A DNA stretch of 64,000 nt from assembly GCF_014298075.1 (NCBI RefSeq), contig NZ_CP060418.1, positions 682,001-746,000 on the forward strand, read 5' to 3'. How positions within the stretch are numbered: the first letter of the stretch is position 1; each line of letters begins with the position of its first letter. A model generated the notes under the pieces. That model was given only the letters and a program-made list of their open reading frames with translations, had not been told where the DNA came from and ran no database searches. Made by a program: the position numbers and the translations under genes. Below are positions 1 through 9,777 of this stretch, piece after piece. This stretch comes from Enterobacter sp. JUb54. GTDB taxonomy: Bacteria; Pseudomonadota; Gammaproteobacteria; Enterobacterales; Enterobacteriaceae.

Positions 1-210
1 GTGGTTCCATTCGAGGACAAACTGGCTGGCGAGCATTCCCATGCCCCAACCAACGAGAGGCGTGAGGGTTTCGATCGCGCCGAAAATCAGTCCGGTGCGT
101 AAGGCTTCAGAAAATTTAGGTTTGTGTAAGGTGGCGCCTTTCCCGATTGAGGCGGCGAAAGCGTCCATGGACATGCCAAAGGCAAGAAGAATCGTGGCAG
201 ATAGGTTCAT
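1..210 (-). CDS. mntP: MntP manganese exporter (5' part; runs off the left edge)
   Basis: Inner-membrane Mn2+ efflux pump. Only the first 70 codons are present; the family is about 188 residues, so the 3' end lies left of the window. The ATG at 208-210 begins [21 protein letters not shown], with the conserved Asp in the first membrane helix, followed by the family stretch [19 protein letters not shown]. The long leader (211-450) carries a manganese riboswitch, and MntR-like boxes lie further upstream, the same control logic known for E. coli mntP. Truncation is a window-edge effect, not a gene defect. Confidence 0.93.
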   Translation of the reverse strand, partial: MNLSATILLAFGMSMDAFAASIGKGATLHKPKFSEALRTGLIFGAIETLTPLVGWGMGMLASQFVLEWNH

Positions 211-289
211 ACATGCGTCCTGACCGGGGAAAATCCATATGACACATCACTACCCCCAGTAAACATACGCGACCCGGTAAAGAGGTATG

Positions 290-430
290 GCGTATAGCGG
301 TGATGTGTCTATGGTCTCGCCTGATCGAACATCTTTTCGACCCGTACGTGCCACGTTTTGCAACGAGTATGTTGACACGTACATTTCCTGGCAGGCAGGA
401 AATCGGCTACTCCCCAACGACGGGCGCAAC
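290..430 (-). promoter_or_regulatory. yybP-ykoY manganese riboswitch in the mntP leader
   Basis: On the minus strand the leader contains GTTGGGGAGTAGCC (complement of about 405-418), the GGGGAGTAG signature of the yybP-ykoY Mn2+ riboswitch. It is followed by the hairpin TTTCCTG...CAGGAAA and the pair TGTACGTG...CACGTACG, which can form the long paired arms of this RNA. It precedes the mntP ATG by roughly 80 bases, so it can control mntP expression in cis. Exact ends are estimated. Confidence 0.9.
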
Positions 431-552
431 CTTAACATATTTTTAGAATATAAAACAATAACAGGATTTATTTATTTCGATAACCAAATGATAACGATTT
501 TCATTTGAATTTACAAGTAAATGATTCGTTAATTAATATCGGTGAAGTGGAC

Positions 553-628
553 GAATGAAATATAGCCGGTGCTATATTTCATTCGCTGGAATTGGTTAAA
601 AATTGACGAGATATAGCACGAGTTATAT
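553..628. promoter_or_regulatory. Two MntR-like operator boxes upstream of mntP
   Basis: Positions 560-577 read ATATAGC-cggt-GCTATAT and lie inside a perfect inverted repeat with 14-base arms (553-566 and 571-584, gaatgaaatatagc). A second copy at 611-628 reads ATATAGC-acga-GTTATAT, with one mismatch between arms. Both resemble the AACATAGC-N-GCTATGTT type box of enteric MntR. They lie upstream of the mntP promoter and leader, as expected for MntR acting as an activator of mntP. No T-run follows the palindrome, so it is not a terminator. Confidence 0.65.
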
Positions 629-635
629 TTTTAAC

Positions 636-1094
636 TCATTGAGTTGAAACGAGAAGTTTGTATATCTTCTCAAGGTCATCAATGTTTTTGACCCGAATAA
701 GCAAACGCCGCTGTTCTAATTGCATCACCAGCACGCCATCTTCCGATAAATTCATTTCTTTGATACGGCTATATTCAATCCAGATATTGGCGAAGAAAAA
801 GCCACTGGCTTTGAAGATGATTTTCGGCGTGCGGATCCAGAACAGGTACAAGCCCATCAACGCCAGTGCAGATAATAACCATGTGGTGATTAACGCGCCG
901 TGGTTGGTGATATTGTTGTAAATCAGAATGGCCACCAGGCCGACGAAGATGATCCCATCGACACGACTGCGGCGGAGCAGGGGGATAGTCAGGAGCTGCG
1001 GACCGTTGCGCCGCGGCATAATAAACTGGTCATAAATTGCAAACGCCAGCAGAACAAGAATAAACAGAACCAGCACCAGATCCGTGATTGTCAT
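636..1094 (-). CDS. yobD: YobD, DUF986 inner-membrane protein
   Basis: A 152-residue membrane protein of unknown function conserved next to manZ in enterics. It starts [20 protein letters not shown], giving a first membrane helix, with further hydrophobic segments around residues 45-60 and 70-90 and a basic, soluble C-terminal half. The ATG at 1092-1094 is chosen because GGAGG lies just upstream and the length matches E. coli YobD; the open frame extends further but would read through the manZ terminator. It begins only about 13 bases after the T-run of that terminator, so it depends on read-through or a promoter within that region. Confidence 0.9.
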   Translation of the reverse strand: MTITDLVLVLFILVLLAFAIYDQFIMPRRNGPQLLTIPLLRRSRVDGIIFVGLVAILIYNNITNHGALITTWLLSALALMGLYLFWIRTPKIIFKASGFFFANIWIEYSRIKEMNLSEDGVLVMQLEQRRLLIRVKNIDDLEKIYKLLVSTQ

Positions 1095-1106
1095 CCATCC
1101 TCCGGT

Positions 1107-1135
1107 AAAAAAAAACCGGGGGCTAAGCCCCCGGC
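1107..1135 (-). terminator. Rho-independent terminator of manXYZ
   Basis: Arms ccgggggc (1116-1123) and gcccccgg (1127-1134) around a 3-base loop, followed on the minus strand by nine T residues. It lies 15 bases past the manZ stop codon. Confidence 0.93.
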
Positions 1136-1149
1136 GTACAACAAGATAC

Positions 1150-2010
1150 TTACAGGCCCAGCAGGCCGATAGCATAGCCCACGATACCGATGACGAAGAA
1201 GCCAACGATGATCCACAGGGCGTTCACTTTCTTACGCAGCAGCCACATACAGGCGAAGGTCAGCAGCAGCGGAACCAGGCCAGGCATCAGCTGGTCAAGA
1301 ATGGTCTGCACGGTGGTGACGCGAGTCTGGCCATCCTGACCGGTGATTGTTGATACCACCAGCGGGATATTCACGTGCGTCCACTTGTTAACCAAAGCCC
1401 CCATGACAAACAGGCCGAGAATTGACGCCCCCTCGGTCAGTTTCTGCAGGAAGCCGCCGCCCATATCTTTAACGATGTCGATACCTTTACGGTAACCGTA
1501 TGCCACGCCGTAGTAACGGGTCAGCAGACGTACTGCGTTAAACAGGATGAAGAACAGCAGAGGACCCAGCAGGCTGCCGCTCATCGCGATACCTGCGCCC
1601 AGTGCAGCGAATACCGGACGAACGGTACCCCAGAAGATCGGGTCGCCGACGCCGGCCAGCGGCCCCATCAGACCGACTTTGATGCCGTTAATCGCACCAT
1701 CGTCGATCTCTGCACCGTTAGCACGCTGCTCTTCCATCGCCAGCGTTACGCCAAGAACCGGCGCCGCGACGTATGGATGGGTGTTAAAGAACTCCAGGTG
1801 ACGTTTAATCGCCTGTTTACGGGCATCGTTGTTCTCCGGGTACAGACGACGAATTGCCGGTACCATTGCGAAGCAGAAGCCCAACGCCTGCATACGTTCA
1901 AAGTTCCATGACCCCTGGAACAGGTTAGAACGAATGAACACGCCACGAATATCACTCTGAGTGAGTTTTTTCTCGGTGGTATTTTTAGTCATATCAACCA
2001 TTTCGCTCAC
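1150..2010 (-). CDS. manZ: Mannose PTS enzyme IID
   Basis: Membrane component IID of the mannose/glucose/glucosamine phosphotransferase system; together with ManY it forms the sugar channel. The 286 residues match E. coli ManZ almost throughout, including the signature stretch [20 protein letters not shown] and the family C-terminus. It starts with GTG at 2008-2010, three bases after the manY stop, so the two genes are translated as a coupled pair. Last gene of manXYZ, with a strong terminator downstream. Confidence 0.97.
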   Translation of the reverse strand: MSEMVDMTKNTTEKKLTQSDIRGVFIRSNLFQGSWNFERMQALGFCFAMVPAIRRLYPENNDARKQAIKRHLEFFNTHPYVAAPVLGVTLAMEEQRANGAEIDDGAINGIKVGLMGPLAGVGDPIFWGTVRPVFAALGAGIAMSGSLLGPLLFFILFNAVRLLTRYYGVAYGYRKGIDIVKDMGGGFLQKLTEGASILGLFVMGALVNKWTHVNIPLVVSTITGQDGQTRVTTVQTILDQLMPGLVPLLLTFACMWLLRKKVNALWIIVGFFVIGIVGYAIGLLGL

Positions 2011-2013
2011 CTG

Positions 2014-2814
2014 TTAGTCCAGTTCGTTATCGAGATCGTTATTACCAGCAGCCTGCGCTGGCGCACCCGCTACGCGGTTGTATTTCGGGCTCAGCTGGAT
2101 ATAGAGGATAGCCATTACGGTACCGATCACACCCAGAGCAACCAGGTTGAAGTTGGTGAACGCGGCAGTAACGAAGCCCAGGTAGAAGAACGGCATCAGG
2201 TAGCCCGCACGCATCATGTTGATGACCATTGCGTAACCGACGACGACGATCATACCGCCCGCGATGTTCAGACCACCGGTAACCACTTCAGGAATCGCAT
2301 TCAGCAGACCCTGTACTTCGCTGGTGCCGACAGAGATTGCCACGATAACCGCAGGGATAGCGATACGCATTGCCTGCAGGAACAGGGACGACACGTGCAG
2401 CCATGAAATCGCTGTCAGGTTGCCGTTTTCGGCGGCCTTATCAGCGGCGTGCTGGAATGCCACGGTAATAGTACGAACGATAATGGTCAGTACCTGGCCT
2501 GCTGCTGCCAGCGGGATTGCCAGGGCGATACCGGCGCCAATGCTTTGATGGCCGGCGATAACCAGAACGGTGGATATAATAGATGCCAGTGCCGCATCAG
2601 GTGCAACGGCGGCACCGATGTTCATCCAGCCCAGAGCGATCATTTCCAGCGTACCACCGATGATGATACCGGTTTTCATATCGCCGAGAACGGCGCCGAT
2701 CAGCGTACAAGCGATCAGAGGACGGTGGAACTGAAACTCATCAAGTACCGACTCCATACCCGCAATACACGCGACGATGAACACCAGCACAATCTGAAGA
2801 AGGGTAATCTCCAT
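2014..2814 (-). CDS. manY: Mannose PTS enzyme IIC
   Basis: Integral-membrane IIC component of the mannose PTS, 266 residues, the usual length. Sequence features are the strongly hydrophobic N-terminus MEITLLQIVLVFIVACIAGM, the conserved GxxLGD-type segment LIGAVLGDMKTGIIIGGTLE and alternating membrane helices to about residue 245. ManY together with ManZ carries sugar across the inner membrane and is also the receptor used by phage lambda DNA in E. coli. It lies between manX and manZ in one transcription unit. Confidence 0.97.
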   Translation of the reverse strand: MEITLLQIVLVFIVACIAGMESVLDEFQFHRPLIACTLIGAVLGDMKTGIIIGGTLEMIALGWMNIGAAVAPDAALASIISTVLVIAGHQSIGAGIALAIPLAAAGQVLTIIVRTITVAFQHAADKAAENGNLTAISWLHVSSLFLQAMRIAIPAVIVAISVGTSEVQGLLNAIPEVVTGGLNIAGGMIVVVGYAMVINMMRAGYLMPFFYLGFVTAAFTNFNLVALGVIGTVMAILYIQLSPKYNRVAGAPAQAAGNNDLDNELD

Positions 2815-2870
2815 TGTACTTCTCCTGTTGATTAAGTCTTAAGTTGAAAACGGGGACACGACTTGCAAGG

Positions 2871-3842
2871 TTATTTTGCTACCTTGCTAATCAGGTCCAT
2901 CATTTTCAGTTTCTGGTCGGTGGAAACTTTACGGACTTCCAGTTCGATACCGCGAGCATTCAGCTTTTTGAATGCTTCAATATCTTTTTCATCGACCGAA
3001 ACGGCGTTGTTCACCTGCGTTTTACCCTGACGGAAAGCCATACCGCCGATGTTGACGGTGGTGAGTTTCACGCCGCCTTCAACGATACGTTCTACGTCGG
3101 TTGGGTTGGTAAACAGCAGCATGACACGATCGCCTGCGTATTTCGGGTTGTTGTAAACGCGGATCATTTTCGCCACATCAACAACGTGGGCAGTGACGCC
3201 CGGAGGAGCAACCTGGGTCAGTAACGTCTTACGAACGTTATCGGCCGCGACTTCATCGCTCACGACAATAATGCGGGTGACGTTGGTTTCTTTGGTCCAG
3301 CGAGTCGCGACCTGACCATGGATCAGTCGGTCATCGATACGTGCCAGTCCGATAACCATATAGTCATCGGGGCCCATTGGTTTTAACGGCGCTGCCGCTT
3401 TCGGTGCTGCTGCCTGAACCGGTGCCGGAGCGGCTTTTTCCACGGTTTTCGCTTTCAGCGCTTTCACGCCTTCACGACCCGTTTCTACTGCCAGCGCCAC
3501 TAGTTCATCGAAAGAGGGATCGTCGTCACGCGCCATCAGCGTTTCGACCAGCATGGGAATGTTGACGCCGGCAATGACTTCGTACTGTTCTTTATCAACG
3601 ACAATGCGGCTGGCAGCGTTAAACGGACTGCCTCCCCATGTATCGACGAGGAACAACACGCCTTTCGACGTATCAAGCTTTGCCAGCTGTGCGTTGTACT
3701 TCTCGATCAGCGTTTCTGCGTTTTCACCAGGAACGAAATCAATCCAGCCAACGTTTTCCTGCTCGCCCAACAACATTTCTGCTGTTTTTAGCAGTTGTTC
3801 TGCAGCCCAACCATGTGTGCCTATTACAATAGCAATCGTCAC
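2871..3842 (-). CDS. manX: Mannose PTS enzyme IIAB
   Basis: Cytoplasmic fused IIA-IIB protein, 323 residues. The N-terminal IIA domain begins MTIAIVIGTHGWAAEQLL, with the phospho-accepting His in the GTHG motif. An Ala/Pro-rich linker (about residues 135-155) leads to the IIB domain, where LARIDDRLIHGQVATRW contains the second phospho-accepting His. It takes phosphate from HPr and passes it to mannose, glucose or glucosamine. First gene of manXYZ, with a CRP-like site in the upstream region. Confidence 0.97.
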   Translation of the reverse strand: MTIAIVIGTHGWAAEQLLKTAEMLLGEQENVGWIDFVPGENAETLIEKYNAQLAKLDTSKGVLFLVDTWGGSPFNAASRIVVDKEQYEVIAGVNIPMLVETLMARDDDPSFDELVALAVETGREGVKALKAKTVEKAAPAPVQAAAPKAAAPLKPMGPDDYMVIGLARIDDRLIHGQVATRWTKETNVTRIIVVSDEVAADNVRKTLLTQVAPPGVTAHVVDVAKMIRVYNNPKYAGDRVMLLFTNPTDVERIVEGGVKLTTVNIGGMAFRQGKTQVNNAVSVDEKDIEAFKKLNARGIELEVRKVSTDQKLKMMDLISKVAK

Positions 3843-4289
3843 TTGCTACCTCCTTTATTATCGTGAATGCATCATCTGTGTTGATACATCCTGAATCACT
3901 CTTGCGAACAAAATCGATTCAGTAAGGGTGTAAGATCGAAAATATTGACTACCGTGATTTATTTTAGATAGTGAAAAAATAATTAATGTGATGAAGATCC
4001 GTAAATCACTCATCTGCAATTAATAATTTCGCAGCGCAAAAAATAGCCTTAGCTATTGCAAAGACTGGTAAAGTTTTTTCCAAACTCTCTGCATTTTTTG
4101 CTATGTTTAGCTTCCGTTTAATTACTCAGGAGTATAGGGCATAGCCCGCTGTATGGACCCTCATCGACGTCTTTTCACTTTCTGGCACTATTCTGCCGCG
4201 ACAACCTGCTACGCTTTTTTACCCGCAACCATTATCTCTGTCGTGCGTGACATCACGATGACTTCGTCTGTCGTCAACTGGAGCAACTC
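3843..4289. promoter_or_regulatory. Divergent manX / yoaE intergenic region
   Basis: The 447 bases separate two divergent genes and are markedly AT-rich between about 3940 and 4090, in contrast with the flanking genes. They must contain the promoters for manXYZ (leftward) and yoaE (rightward). I see no open reading frame worth calling. The E. coli manX leader is a target of the small RNA SgrS, but pairing was not assessed here. Confidence 0.6.
3985..4006 (-). promoter_or_regulatory. Candidate CRP site of manXYZ
   Basis: Read rightward, TGTGA (3987-3991) is followed six bases later by TCCGT, giving one perfect and one weak CRP half-site. The position, about 140 bases upstream of the manX start, agrees with the known cAMP-CRP control of manXYZ in E. 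coli. The weak second half keeps confidence moderate. Confidence 0.5.
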
Positions 4290-5849
4290 ATGGAACTCTT
4301 GATGGATCCCTCTATCTGGGTCGGCTTGCTGACGCTGGTCGTACTGGAGATCGTGCTCGGTATCGACAACCTGGTATTTATCGCCATCCTGGCGGATAAG
4401 CTGCCACCCAAACAGCGTGATAAAGCACGTTTGATTGGTCTGTCGCTGGCGTTGTTCATGCGACTTGGTCTGCTGTCGGTTATTTCGTGGATGGTGACCC
4501 TGACTAAACCGCTGTTTAGCGTCGCCGATTTAACCTTTTCCGGACGCGACCTGATCATGCTGGTCGGGGGGCTGTTCCTGCTGTTTAAGGCCACCACGGA
4601 ACTGCATGAGCGGCTGGAGAATCGTCAGCACGATGAGGGTCATGGGAAAGGCTATGCCAGCTTCTGGGTGGTGGTACTGCAAATCGTGGTGCTGGATGCG
4701 GTCTTCTCGCTGGATGCGGTGATTACAGCCGTTGGTATGGTGAACCACCTACCGGTGATGATGGCGGCGGTAGTGATTGCCATGGCGGTGATGCTGTTGG
4801 CATCGAAGCCGTTAACCCGCTTCGTTAACCAGCATCCGACCGTGGTCGTGCTGTGCCTGAGCTTCCTGTTGATGATTGGCCTGAGCCTGGTGGCTGAAGG
4901 CTTTGGTTTCCATATTCCGAAAGGCTACCTGTACGCCGCGATTGGCTTCTCGATCACCATCGAGTTCTTCAATCAGATTGCGCGTCGTAACTTTATTCGC
5001 CATCAGTCAACGCTGCCGCTGCGTGCACGTACAGCAGATGCAATTTTGCGCCTGATGGGCGGACGTAAACAACACGCCGTGAGCCACGATGGTGATAGCC
5101 CGGCGCCGGTTCCGGTGCCTGAAGGGGCGTTTGCCGAAGAAGAACGCTACATGATCAACGGCGTTCTGACCCTGGCTCAGCGTTCGTTGCGCAGCATCAT
5201 GACCCCGCGCGGTGAAATCAGCTGGGTGGACGTGGAGCAAAGCGAAGAAGAGATTCGTCGCCAGTTGCTCTCCTCGCCACACAGTCTGTTCCCGGTGTGC
5301 CGCGGCGAACTGGATGAAATCATTGGTATCGTCCGGGCGAAAGAGATGCTGGTGGCGCTGGAAGCGGGTGAGAATGTCGCGGCGCTGGCCTCGGCTTCAC
5401 CGGCGATAGTGGTGCCGGAAACGCTGGACCCGATCAACCTGCTGGGTGTACTGCGTCGGGCACGTGGGAGCTTTGTCATCGTCACCAATGAATTTGGTGT
5501 GGTGCAAGGTCTGGTGACGCCGCTGGACGTCCTGGAAGCGATTGCCGGTGAATTCCCGGATGCCGATGAAACCCCGGAAATCGTCGCCGATGGCGACGGC
5601 TGGTTGATTAAAGGTTCTACGGACCTGCATGCGCTGCAACAGGCGGTGGGGCTGGACGATCTGCTTCATGAAGAGGACGATATCGCGACGGTAGCCGGAC
5701 TGGTCATTGCCGTAAACGGCCATATCCCGCGCGTTGGCGATGTGGTGGAGCGGGAGCCGCTGCAGTTTACCATCGTGGAAGCGAACAACTATCGTGTCGA
5801 TCTGGTGCGGGTGATTAAAACCCAGCACGAAAATCACGAAGACGAGTAA
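4290..5849 (+). CDS. yoaE: YoaE, TerC-family membrane protein with CBS and CorC/HlyC domains
   Basis: Inner-membrane protein of 519 residues. Residues 1 to about 245 are a TerC-type membrane domain containing [20 protein letters not shown] and a second acidic helix motif, [17 protein letters not shown], typical of metal-handling TerC proteins. Two CBS modules follow (about 295-415), then a CorC/HlyC domain to the end (about 430-510). Length and sequence match E. coli YoaE. Substrate is unproven; TerC relatives are implicated in Mn2+ or metal export to exported enzymes, so proximity to mntP is suggestive only. GGAG precedes the ATG. Confidence 0.93.
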   Translation: MELLMDPSIWVGLLTLVVLEIVLGIDNLVFIAILADKLPPKQRDKARLIGLSLALFMRLGLLSVISWMVTLTKPLFSVADLTFSGRDLIMLVGGLFLLFKATTELHERLENRQHDEGHGKGYASFWVVVLQIVVLDAVFSLDAVITAVGMVNHLPVMMAAVVIAMAVMLLASKPLTRFVNQHPTVVVLCLSFLLMIGLSLVAEGFGFHIPKGYLYAAIGFSITIEFFNQIARRNFIRHQSTLPLRARTADAILRLMGGRKQHAVSHDGDSPAPVPVPEGAFAEEERYMINGVLTLAQRSLRSIMTPRGEISWVDVEQSEEEIRRQLLSSPHSLFPVCRGELDEIIGIVRAKEMLVALEAGENVAALASASPAIVVPETLDPINLLGVLRRARGSFVIVTNEFGVVQGLVTPLDVLEAIAGEFPDADETPEIVADGDGWLIKGSTDLHALQQAVGLDDLLHEEDDIATVAGLVIAVNGHIPRVGDVVEREPLQFTIVEANNYRVDLVRVIKTQHENHEDE

Positions 5850-5870
5850 TCTGCTCTCGGCGTGATGCTG

Positions 5871-5908
5871 ACCGGCCAGTCTCCTCAGGGGGCTGGCCGG
5901 TTTTTTTT
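5871..5908 (+). terminator. Terminator of yoaE
   Basis: Arms accggccag (5871-5879) and ctggccggt (5893-5901) with a 13-base loop, followed by a run of T to 5908. The T-run overlaps the stop codon of the convergent pdeD gene. Confidence 0.9.
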
Positions 5909-7463
5909 ATCCGCCTTCGCCATGCTCTGCCAGCCATTGCGCAAACGCCGCGACCGGCATCGGTCTGGCGTAGTAGAACCCCTGCAGGACATCAACCCCG
6001 TGCTGCTGCAGATACCGCGACTGAGCTGCGGTTTCAACCCCCTCGGCAACCGTCAGGATGTTCAGGCGGCGTGCCAGGGCAATGATCATGTCGGTCACCG
6101 TCGTATTCACGCTATCGACGCCGATGGCGCTGGTGAAGGATTTATCAATTTTCAATACGTCCGGGCGCAGCTTTTCCAGCCATGACAGTGAGCTATTTCC
6201 GGTACCGAAATCATCAATCGCCAGCATGACTCCTTTAAAATGCAGCAGCTCCGCCATGTGGTGGTCTCCCTCCTGCAGCACATCGCGTTCGGTCAGTTCC
6301 ACCACCAGCTGCTGCACCGGGTGGGCGCTGAACCACAGATGATGCAAATCGCGCATCAGTTCGCCGTTGGCAAAATGGCGGGCGGCGACGTTAATCGAAA
6401 TATGGAAGTTTTTATCCTCGGGGAACTGCGATAGCTGGCGGGCGGTTTCCTTCAGGACATAGCGGGTGAGGGGCACAATTAAGTTCGCCCCTTCCGCGAG
6501 AGGAATGAATACATCGGGAGGGATATTTCCGCGACGCGGATTGTTCCAGCGCAGCAAAATCTCGACGCCGACGCATTTTTGCGACCGCAGATCTTTTAGC
6601 GGCTGGCACCACAACGTAAATTCACGGGCGGCGATCCCGAGGCTGATCTCCCGGGCGAAGCTCATTCTCCCCGCCGTAATCAGCCACATCATGCCACCCA
6701 GCATCACGCTGAGGATCAGCGCCAGCGGCAGTGCGCCAGGAAGTTCCGCAAGGGCGATCGCCGTGGCGCCTGGGCCGCTGACGTTAATCGCGAACGGAAA
6801 CTGGGTTGACTGCTGGTGGTAAATCATCTTCTCGCCTGGCGGCACTTGCTGCTCGGTGATGCCAATACCATGAATAAAATTCTGTGCGCCGACGCTTAAC
6901 CCGATACCGGTAATCAGGGGTGATTTTGCGGCGAGAATTAACTCCCCTGGCAGTTCGATATTGATGACGATCATCACGCCATCGTCGCTGTTTAATCGGG
7001 AGGGATACCATTGCACTAATACCGGCGAGCCGAGCAGCAGCGAGTGGTCTGTTGAAAGCATCAGCAATGGCTGAGGAGAAGGGAGCGCCGACTGGAGCTG
7101 ATGAATGGCAACGTTACGGTCGCCAAAGATACTGGAGCAATACAACGTCCGGGACTTTACCAGGGCGATGGAGCGCACTGTTTGCAGCGACGCCGCCAGT
7201 TTGCGCAGCGGCAGACGGACATCCTGGCACGGTTTCCCCACCAGCTGTAGCAAGGGATGTTGTTGCTCTGATAAAGGGCGCAGCATTCTATCCATGGCCA
7301 CCACCATCTGATGAGTAGTGCTCTGGATACGTTGCTGATTTAAACTACGCTGTGAAATAAATCGGATAACCAGTGTGGTCGTTAACGTCAACAACGCCAC
7401 AATCAAACAAATGACAACGCGTTTACGGCGGTAAGTCGAAATGACTTTCTGAGCATTGTGCAT
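5907..7463 (-). CDS. pdeD: PdeD, CSS-motif c-di-GMP phosphodiesterase
   Basis: Membrane-bound EAL-type phosphodiesterase that hydrolyses cyclic di-GMP, 518 residues. An N-terminal helix (about 15-38) and a second helix (about 235-258) flank a periplasmic CSS domain containing LYCSSIFG. The cytoplasmic EAL domain shows EILLRW, LTERD, AIDDFGTGNSS, KIDKSF and AEGVET, so catalytic metal ligands are retained. In E. coli, the CSS cysteines of this family set activity through DsbA/DsbB-linked oxidation and proteolysis. The ATG at 7461-7463 is chosen over one 14 codons upstream because it aligns with E. coli YoaD. Confidence 0.93.
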   Translation of the reverse strand: MHNAQKVISTYRRKRVVICLIVALLTLTTTLVIRFISQRSLNQQRIQSTTHQMVVAMDRMLRPLSEQQHPLLQLVGKPCQDVRLPLRKLAASLQTVRSIALVKSRTLYCSSIFGDRNVAIHQLQSALPSPQPLLMLSTDHSLLLGSPVLVQWYPSRLNSDDGVMIVINIELPGELILAAKSPLITGIGLSVGAQNFIHGIGITEQQVPPGEKMIYHQQSTQFPFAINVSGPGATAIALAELPGALPLALILSVMLGGMMWLITAGRMSFAREISLGIAAREFTLWCQPLKDLRSQKCVGVEILLRWNNPRRGNIPPDVFIPLAEGANLIVPLTRYVLKETARQLSQFPEDKNFHISINVAARHFANGELMRDLHHLWFSAHPVQQLVVELTERDVLQEGDHHMAELLHFKGVMLAIDDFGTGNSSLSWLEKLRPDVLKIDKSFTSAIGVDSVNTTVTDMIIALARRLNILTVAEGVETAAQSRYLQQHGVDVLQGFYYARPMPVAAFAQWLAEHGEGG

Positions 7464-7544
7464 GCGCGACACCCTGTCGGCTCTGAATGCGGACGAGAAT
7501 AACAACCGCGAGTGAGCAAGTGTAGTGGGTGTAAATAAATAACA

Positions 7545-7573
7545 TAAAAAATGCGCCCGGTGGGCGCATTTGG
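7545..7573 (-). terminator. Terminator of sdaA
   Basis: Arms aatgcgccc (7550-7558) and gggcgcatt (7562-7570) with a 3-base loop; on the minus strand the hairpin is followed by a T-run. It lies directly after the sdaA stop codon. Confidence 0.88.
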
Positions 7574-7585
7574 ATAAAAAATAGT

Positions 7586-8950
7586 TTAGTCACACTGAAC
7601 TTTGATGGCCAGGCCGCCGCGAGACGTCTCGCGATACTTGGCGTTCATGTCTTTACCGGTTTCGTACATGGTCTCGATCACTTTATCGAGAGAGACGCGC
7701 GGCTCGCTGGTGCGACGCATCGCCATACGTGCGGCGTTGATTGCCTTCACCGAAGCGATGGCGTTACGTTCGATACACGGAACCTGTACCTGTCCGGCCA
7801 CCGGGTCACAGGTCAGACCCAGGTTATGCTCCATACCGATTTCCGCCGCGACGCACACCTGCTCCGGGCTGGCGCCAAGCAGTTCAGCCAGGCCCGCCGC
7901 CGCCATCGAACAGGCGACGCCAACTTCACCCTGACAGCCCACCTCAGCGCCGGAAATGGAGGCGTTCATTTTGTATAACGTCCCCACGGCGCCGGAGGCC
8001 ATAAAGTAACGAATATAGATATCCGGGCTGACCGACTCGATAAAGTGGTCATAGTAGGCCAGTACGGCAGGGACGATACCGCACGCGCCGTTGGTCGGCG
8101 CGGTGACCACGCGCCCGCCGGCGGCGTTCTCTTCGTTGACCGCCAGGGCGAACATATTCACCCAGTCAACGACGTTCATTGGGTCATTGGACAGTTTATC
8201 GCTGGCTACCAGCAGACGACGCAGTGCCGATGCCCGACGCGGTACGCGCAGAGGACCAGGCAACACGCCCTCGGTGTTCATGCCGCGATCGATACAGGCA
8301 CGCATGGTCTGCCAGACGTGAGCAAAATAGTCTTCAATCTCTTTCTTGCTGTGCAGCGCCAGTTCGTTCTGCATCACCATGCCGGAGAGCGACATTCCGG
8401 TTTCTTTACAGTAAGCCAGCATCTCTTGCGCCGACTTGAAGGGATAAGGCACGCTTAACTCATCCACGCTGTCTTTGCCGAAATGTTCTTCATCGACGAT
8501 AAAACCGCCGCCGATGGAGTAATAGGTTTTGCAGTAGATCTCTTTCTCGCCGGCCCAGGCATGAATGGTCATGCCGTTTTCGTGCAGCGGCAGGTTGTCG
8601 CTACGAAAACGCATGCCGTCATCGTGCGGGAAATCAACTTCGTGCTGACCTTGTGCCAGCAGCAAACGTCCGCGGGTTTCGACATCGCGGATAAATCCAG
8701 GTATGGCATCAATATCGACCGTATCGGGCTGATTGCCCGCCAGGCCCATAATAATGGCGATATCCGTATGGTGGCCTTTGCCGGTTAATGAAAGCGAGCC
8801 GTAGACGTCAACCGCCACCCGGGTCACTTCATTAAGCAATCCTTTTTCGACCAGGTCATCGACGAACTGTTTACCGGCCTTCATCGGCCCTACAGTATGG
8901 GAAGATGAGGGACCGATCCCCACCTTGAACATGTCGAATATACTAATCAC
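7586..8950 (-). CDS. sdaA: L-serine dehydratase 1
   Basis: Cytoplasmic iron-sulfur enzyme converting L-serine to pyruvate and ammonia. The 454 residues match E. coli SdaA in length and nearly throughout in sequence. The N-terminal serine-binding-type domain contains [14 protein letters not shown]. The C-terminal catalytic domain has [16 protein letters not shown] and cysteines in [13 protein letters not shown] and [19 protein letters not shown], the expected ligands of the labile [4Fe-4S] cluster. It is transcribed alone, with its own terminator and about 245 bases of upstream sequence. Confidence 0.97.
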   Translation of the reverse strand: MISIFDMFKVGIGPSSSHTVGPMKAGKQFVDDLVEKGLLNEVTRVAVDVYGSLSLTGKGHHTDIAIIMGLAGNQPDTVDIDAIPGFIRDVETRGRLLLAQGQHEVDFPHDDGMRFRSDNLPLHENGMTIHAWAGEKEIYCKTYYSIGGGFIVDEEHFGKDSVDELSVPYPFKSAQEMLAYCKETGMSLSGMVMQNELALHSKKEIEDYFAHVWQTMRACIDRGMNTEGVLPGPLRVPRRASALRRLLVASDKLSNDPMNVVDWVNMFALAVNEENAAGGRVVTAPTNGACGIVPAVLAYYDHFIESVSPDIYIRYFMASGAVGTLYKMNASISGAEVGCQGEVGVACSMAAAGLAELLGASPEQVCVAAEIGMEHNLGLTCDPVAGQVQVPCIERNAIASVKAINAARMAMRRTSEPRVSLDKVIETMYETGKDMNAKYRETSRGGLAIKVQCD

Positions 8951-9195
8951 GATAACACTCCTGACAGGGTTACCGCAGTGGCGGTAACGATGTGAAAACT
9001 GCGCATAGTGTAAGAGGGAACCGCACCATCAGCTTAACTATTCACATGAATTAAATTAATGGATAACGGCGAAATTACTAATGGTGAGAGCGCAATCTCA
9101 TTTTAAGTATATACGCTATCTCAGAGGGTGGATTGCACAAGGAAACCGGCTGTCGCGGGGCAGGGTGACCTTCGCGCCAGCCGTAAGCCAGCAGG

Positions 9196-9774
9196 CTAGG
9201 GTTTGATGCCGATTTGCAGGGCCAGTTCGCGAATAATACCGGCGGTCATGCCCCAGACAAAATAGTGCTGATACCATGACAGCCAGACACGATGCGAATT
9301 CCCGCGGCGATGGATATCCAGCGGGTGGTAGCGGCTTAGGCTCAATGCTTCAGCAAGCGGCATTTCGAACACCGCCGACACTTCATCCTGGCTGGCATGA
9401 TAGTGAAGATTGGGCGGAATAATGCCGACCACCGGCGTGACCTGAAAGCCGGTGACGCTGTCCACCGGCGGCAGAACGCCAATAATCTCGACCCGATCGG
9501 GAGGAATCGCGACCTCTTCCTGGGCCTCACGCAGCGCGGCGGCAATCAGGGTAGCATCGGTGTTATCGACGGCCCCGCCGGGAAAGGCAACCTGACCGGG
9601 GTGCTTACGTAACCTCGGCGATCGCTGCGTCAACAGCAGGCCGGGCTGCGGTCGACGCACGATGGGCACCAGCACCGCCGCCTGGCGCTGATTCAGCGCG
9701 CTGCGCGATGGCTGCGGGCGCAGTAATTGAAAGCGAGAAAGAAAGTCGTCCAGCGCAAGGGCGTCATCCGCCAT
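9196..9774 (-). CDS. nudL: NudL, Nudix hydrolase (CoA pyrophosphatase family)
   Basis: Nudix hydrolase of 192 residues, the E. coli length. The Nudix box is visible as [23 protein letters not shown], preceded by the CoA-type signature [20 protein letters not shown]. This subfamily cleaves the pyrophosphate of coenzyme A and related nucleotides; activity of NudL itself is inferred from family. The gene starts three bases after the pabB stop, so it is the downstream member of a pabB-nudL transcription unit. Confidence 0.93.
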   Translation of the reverse strand: MADDALALDDFLSRFQLLRPQPSRSALNQRQAAVLVPIVRRPQPGLLLTQRSPRLRKHPGQVAFPGGAVDNTDATLIAAALREAQEEVAIPPDRVEIIGVLPPVDSVTGFQVTPVVGIIPPNLHYHASQDEVSAVFEMPLAEALSLSRYHPLDIHRRGNSHRVWLSWYQHYFVWGMTAGIIRELALQIGIKP

Positions 9775-9777
9775 GGT

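Noticed and set aside
553-584. Perfect inverted repeat read as a rho-independent terminator of yobD
   Set aside because: No T-run follows on either strand and the core matches an MntR box better.
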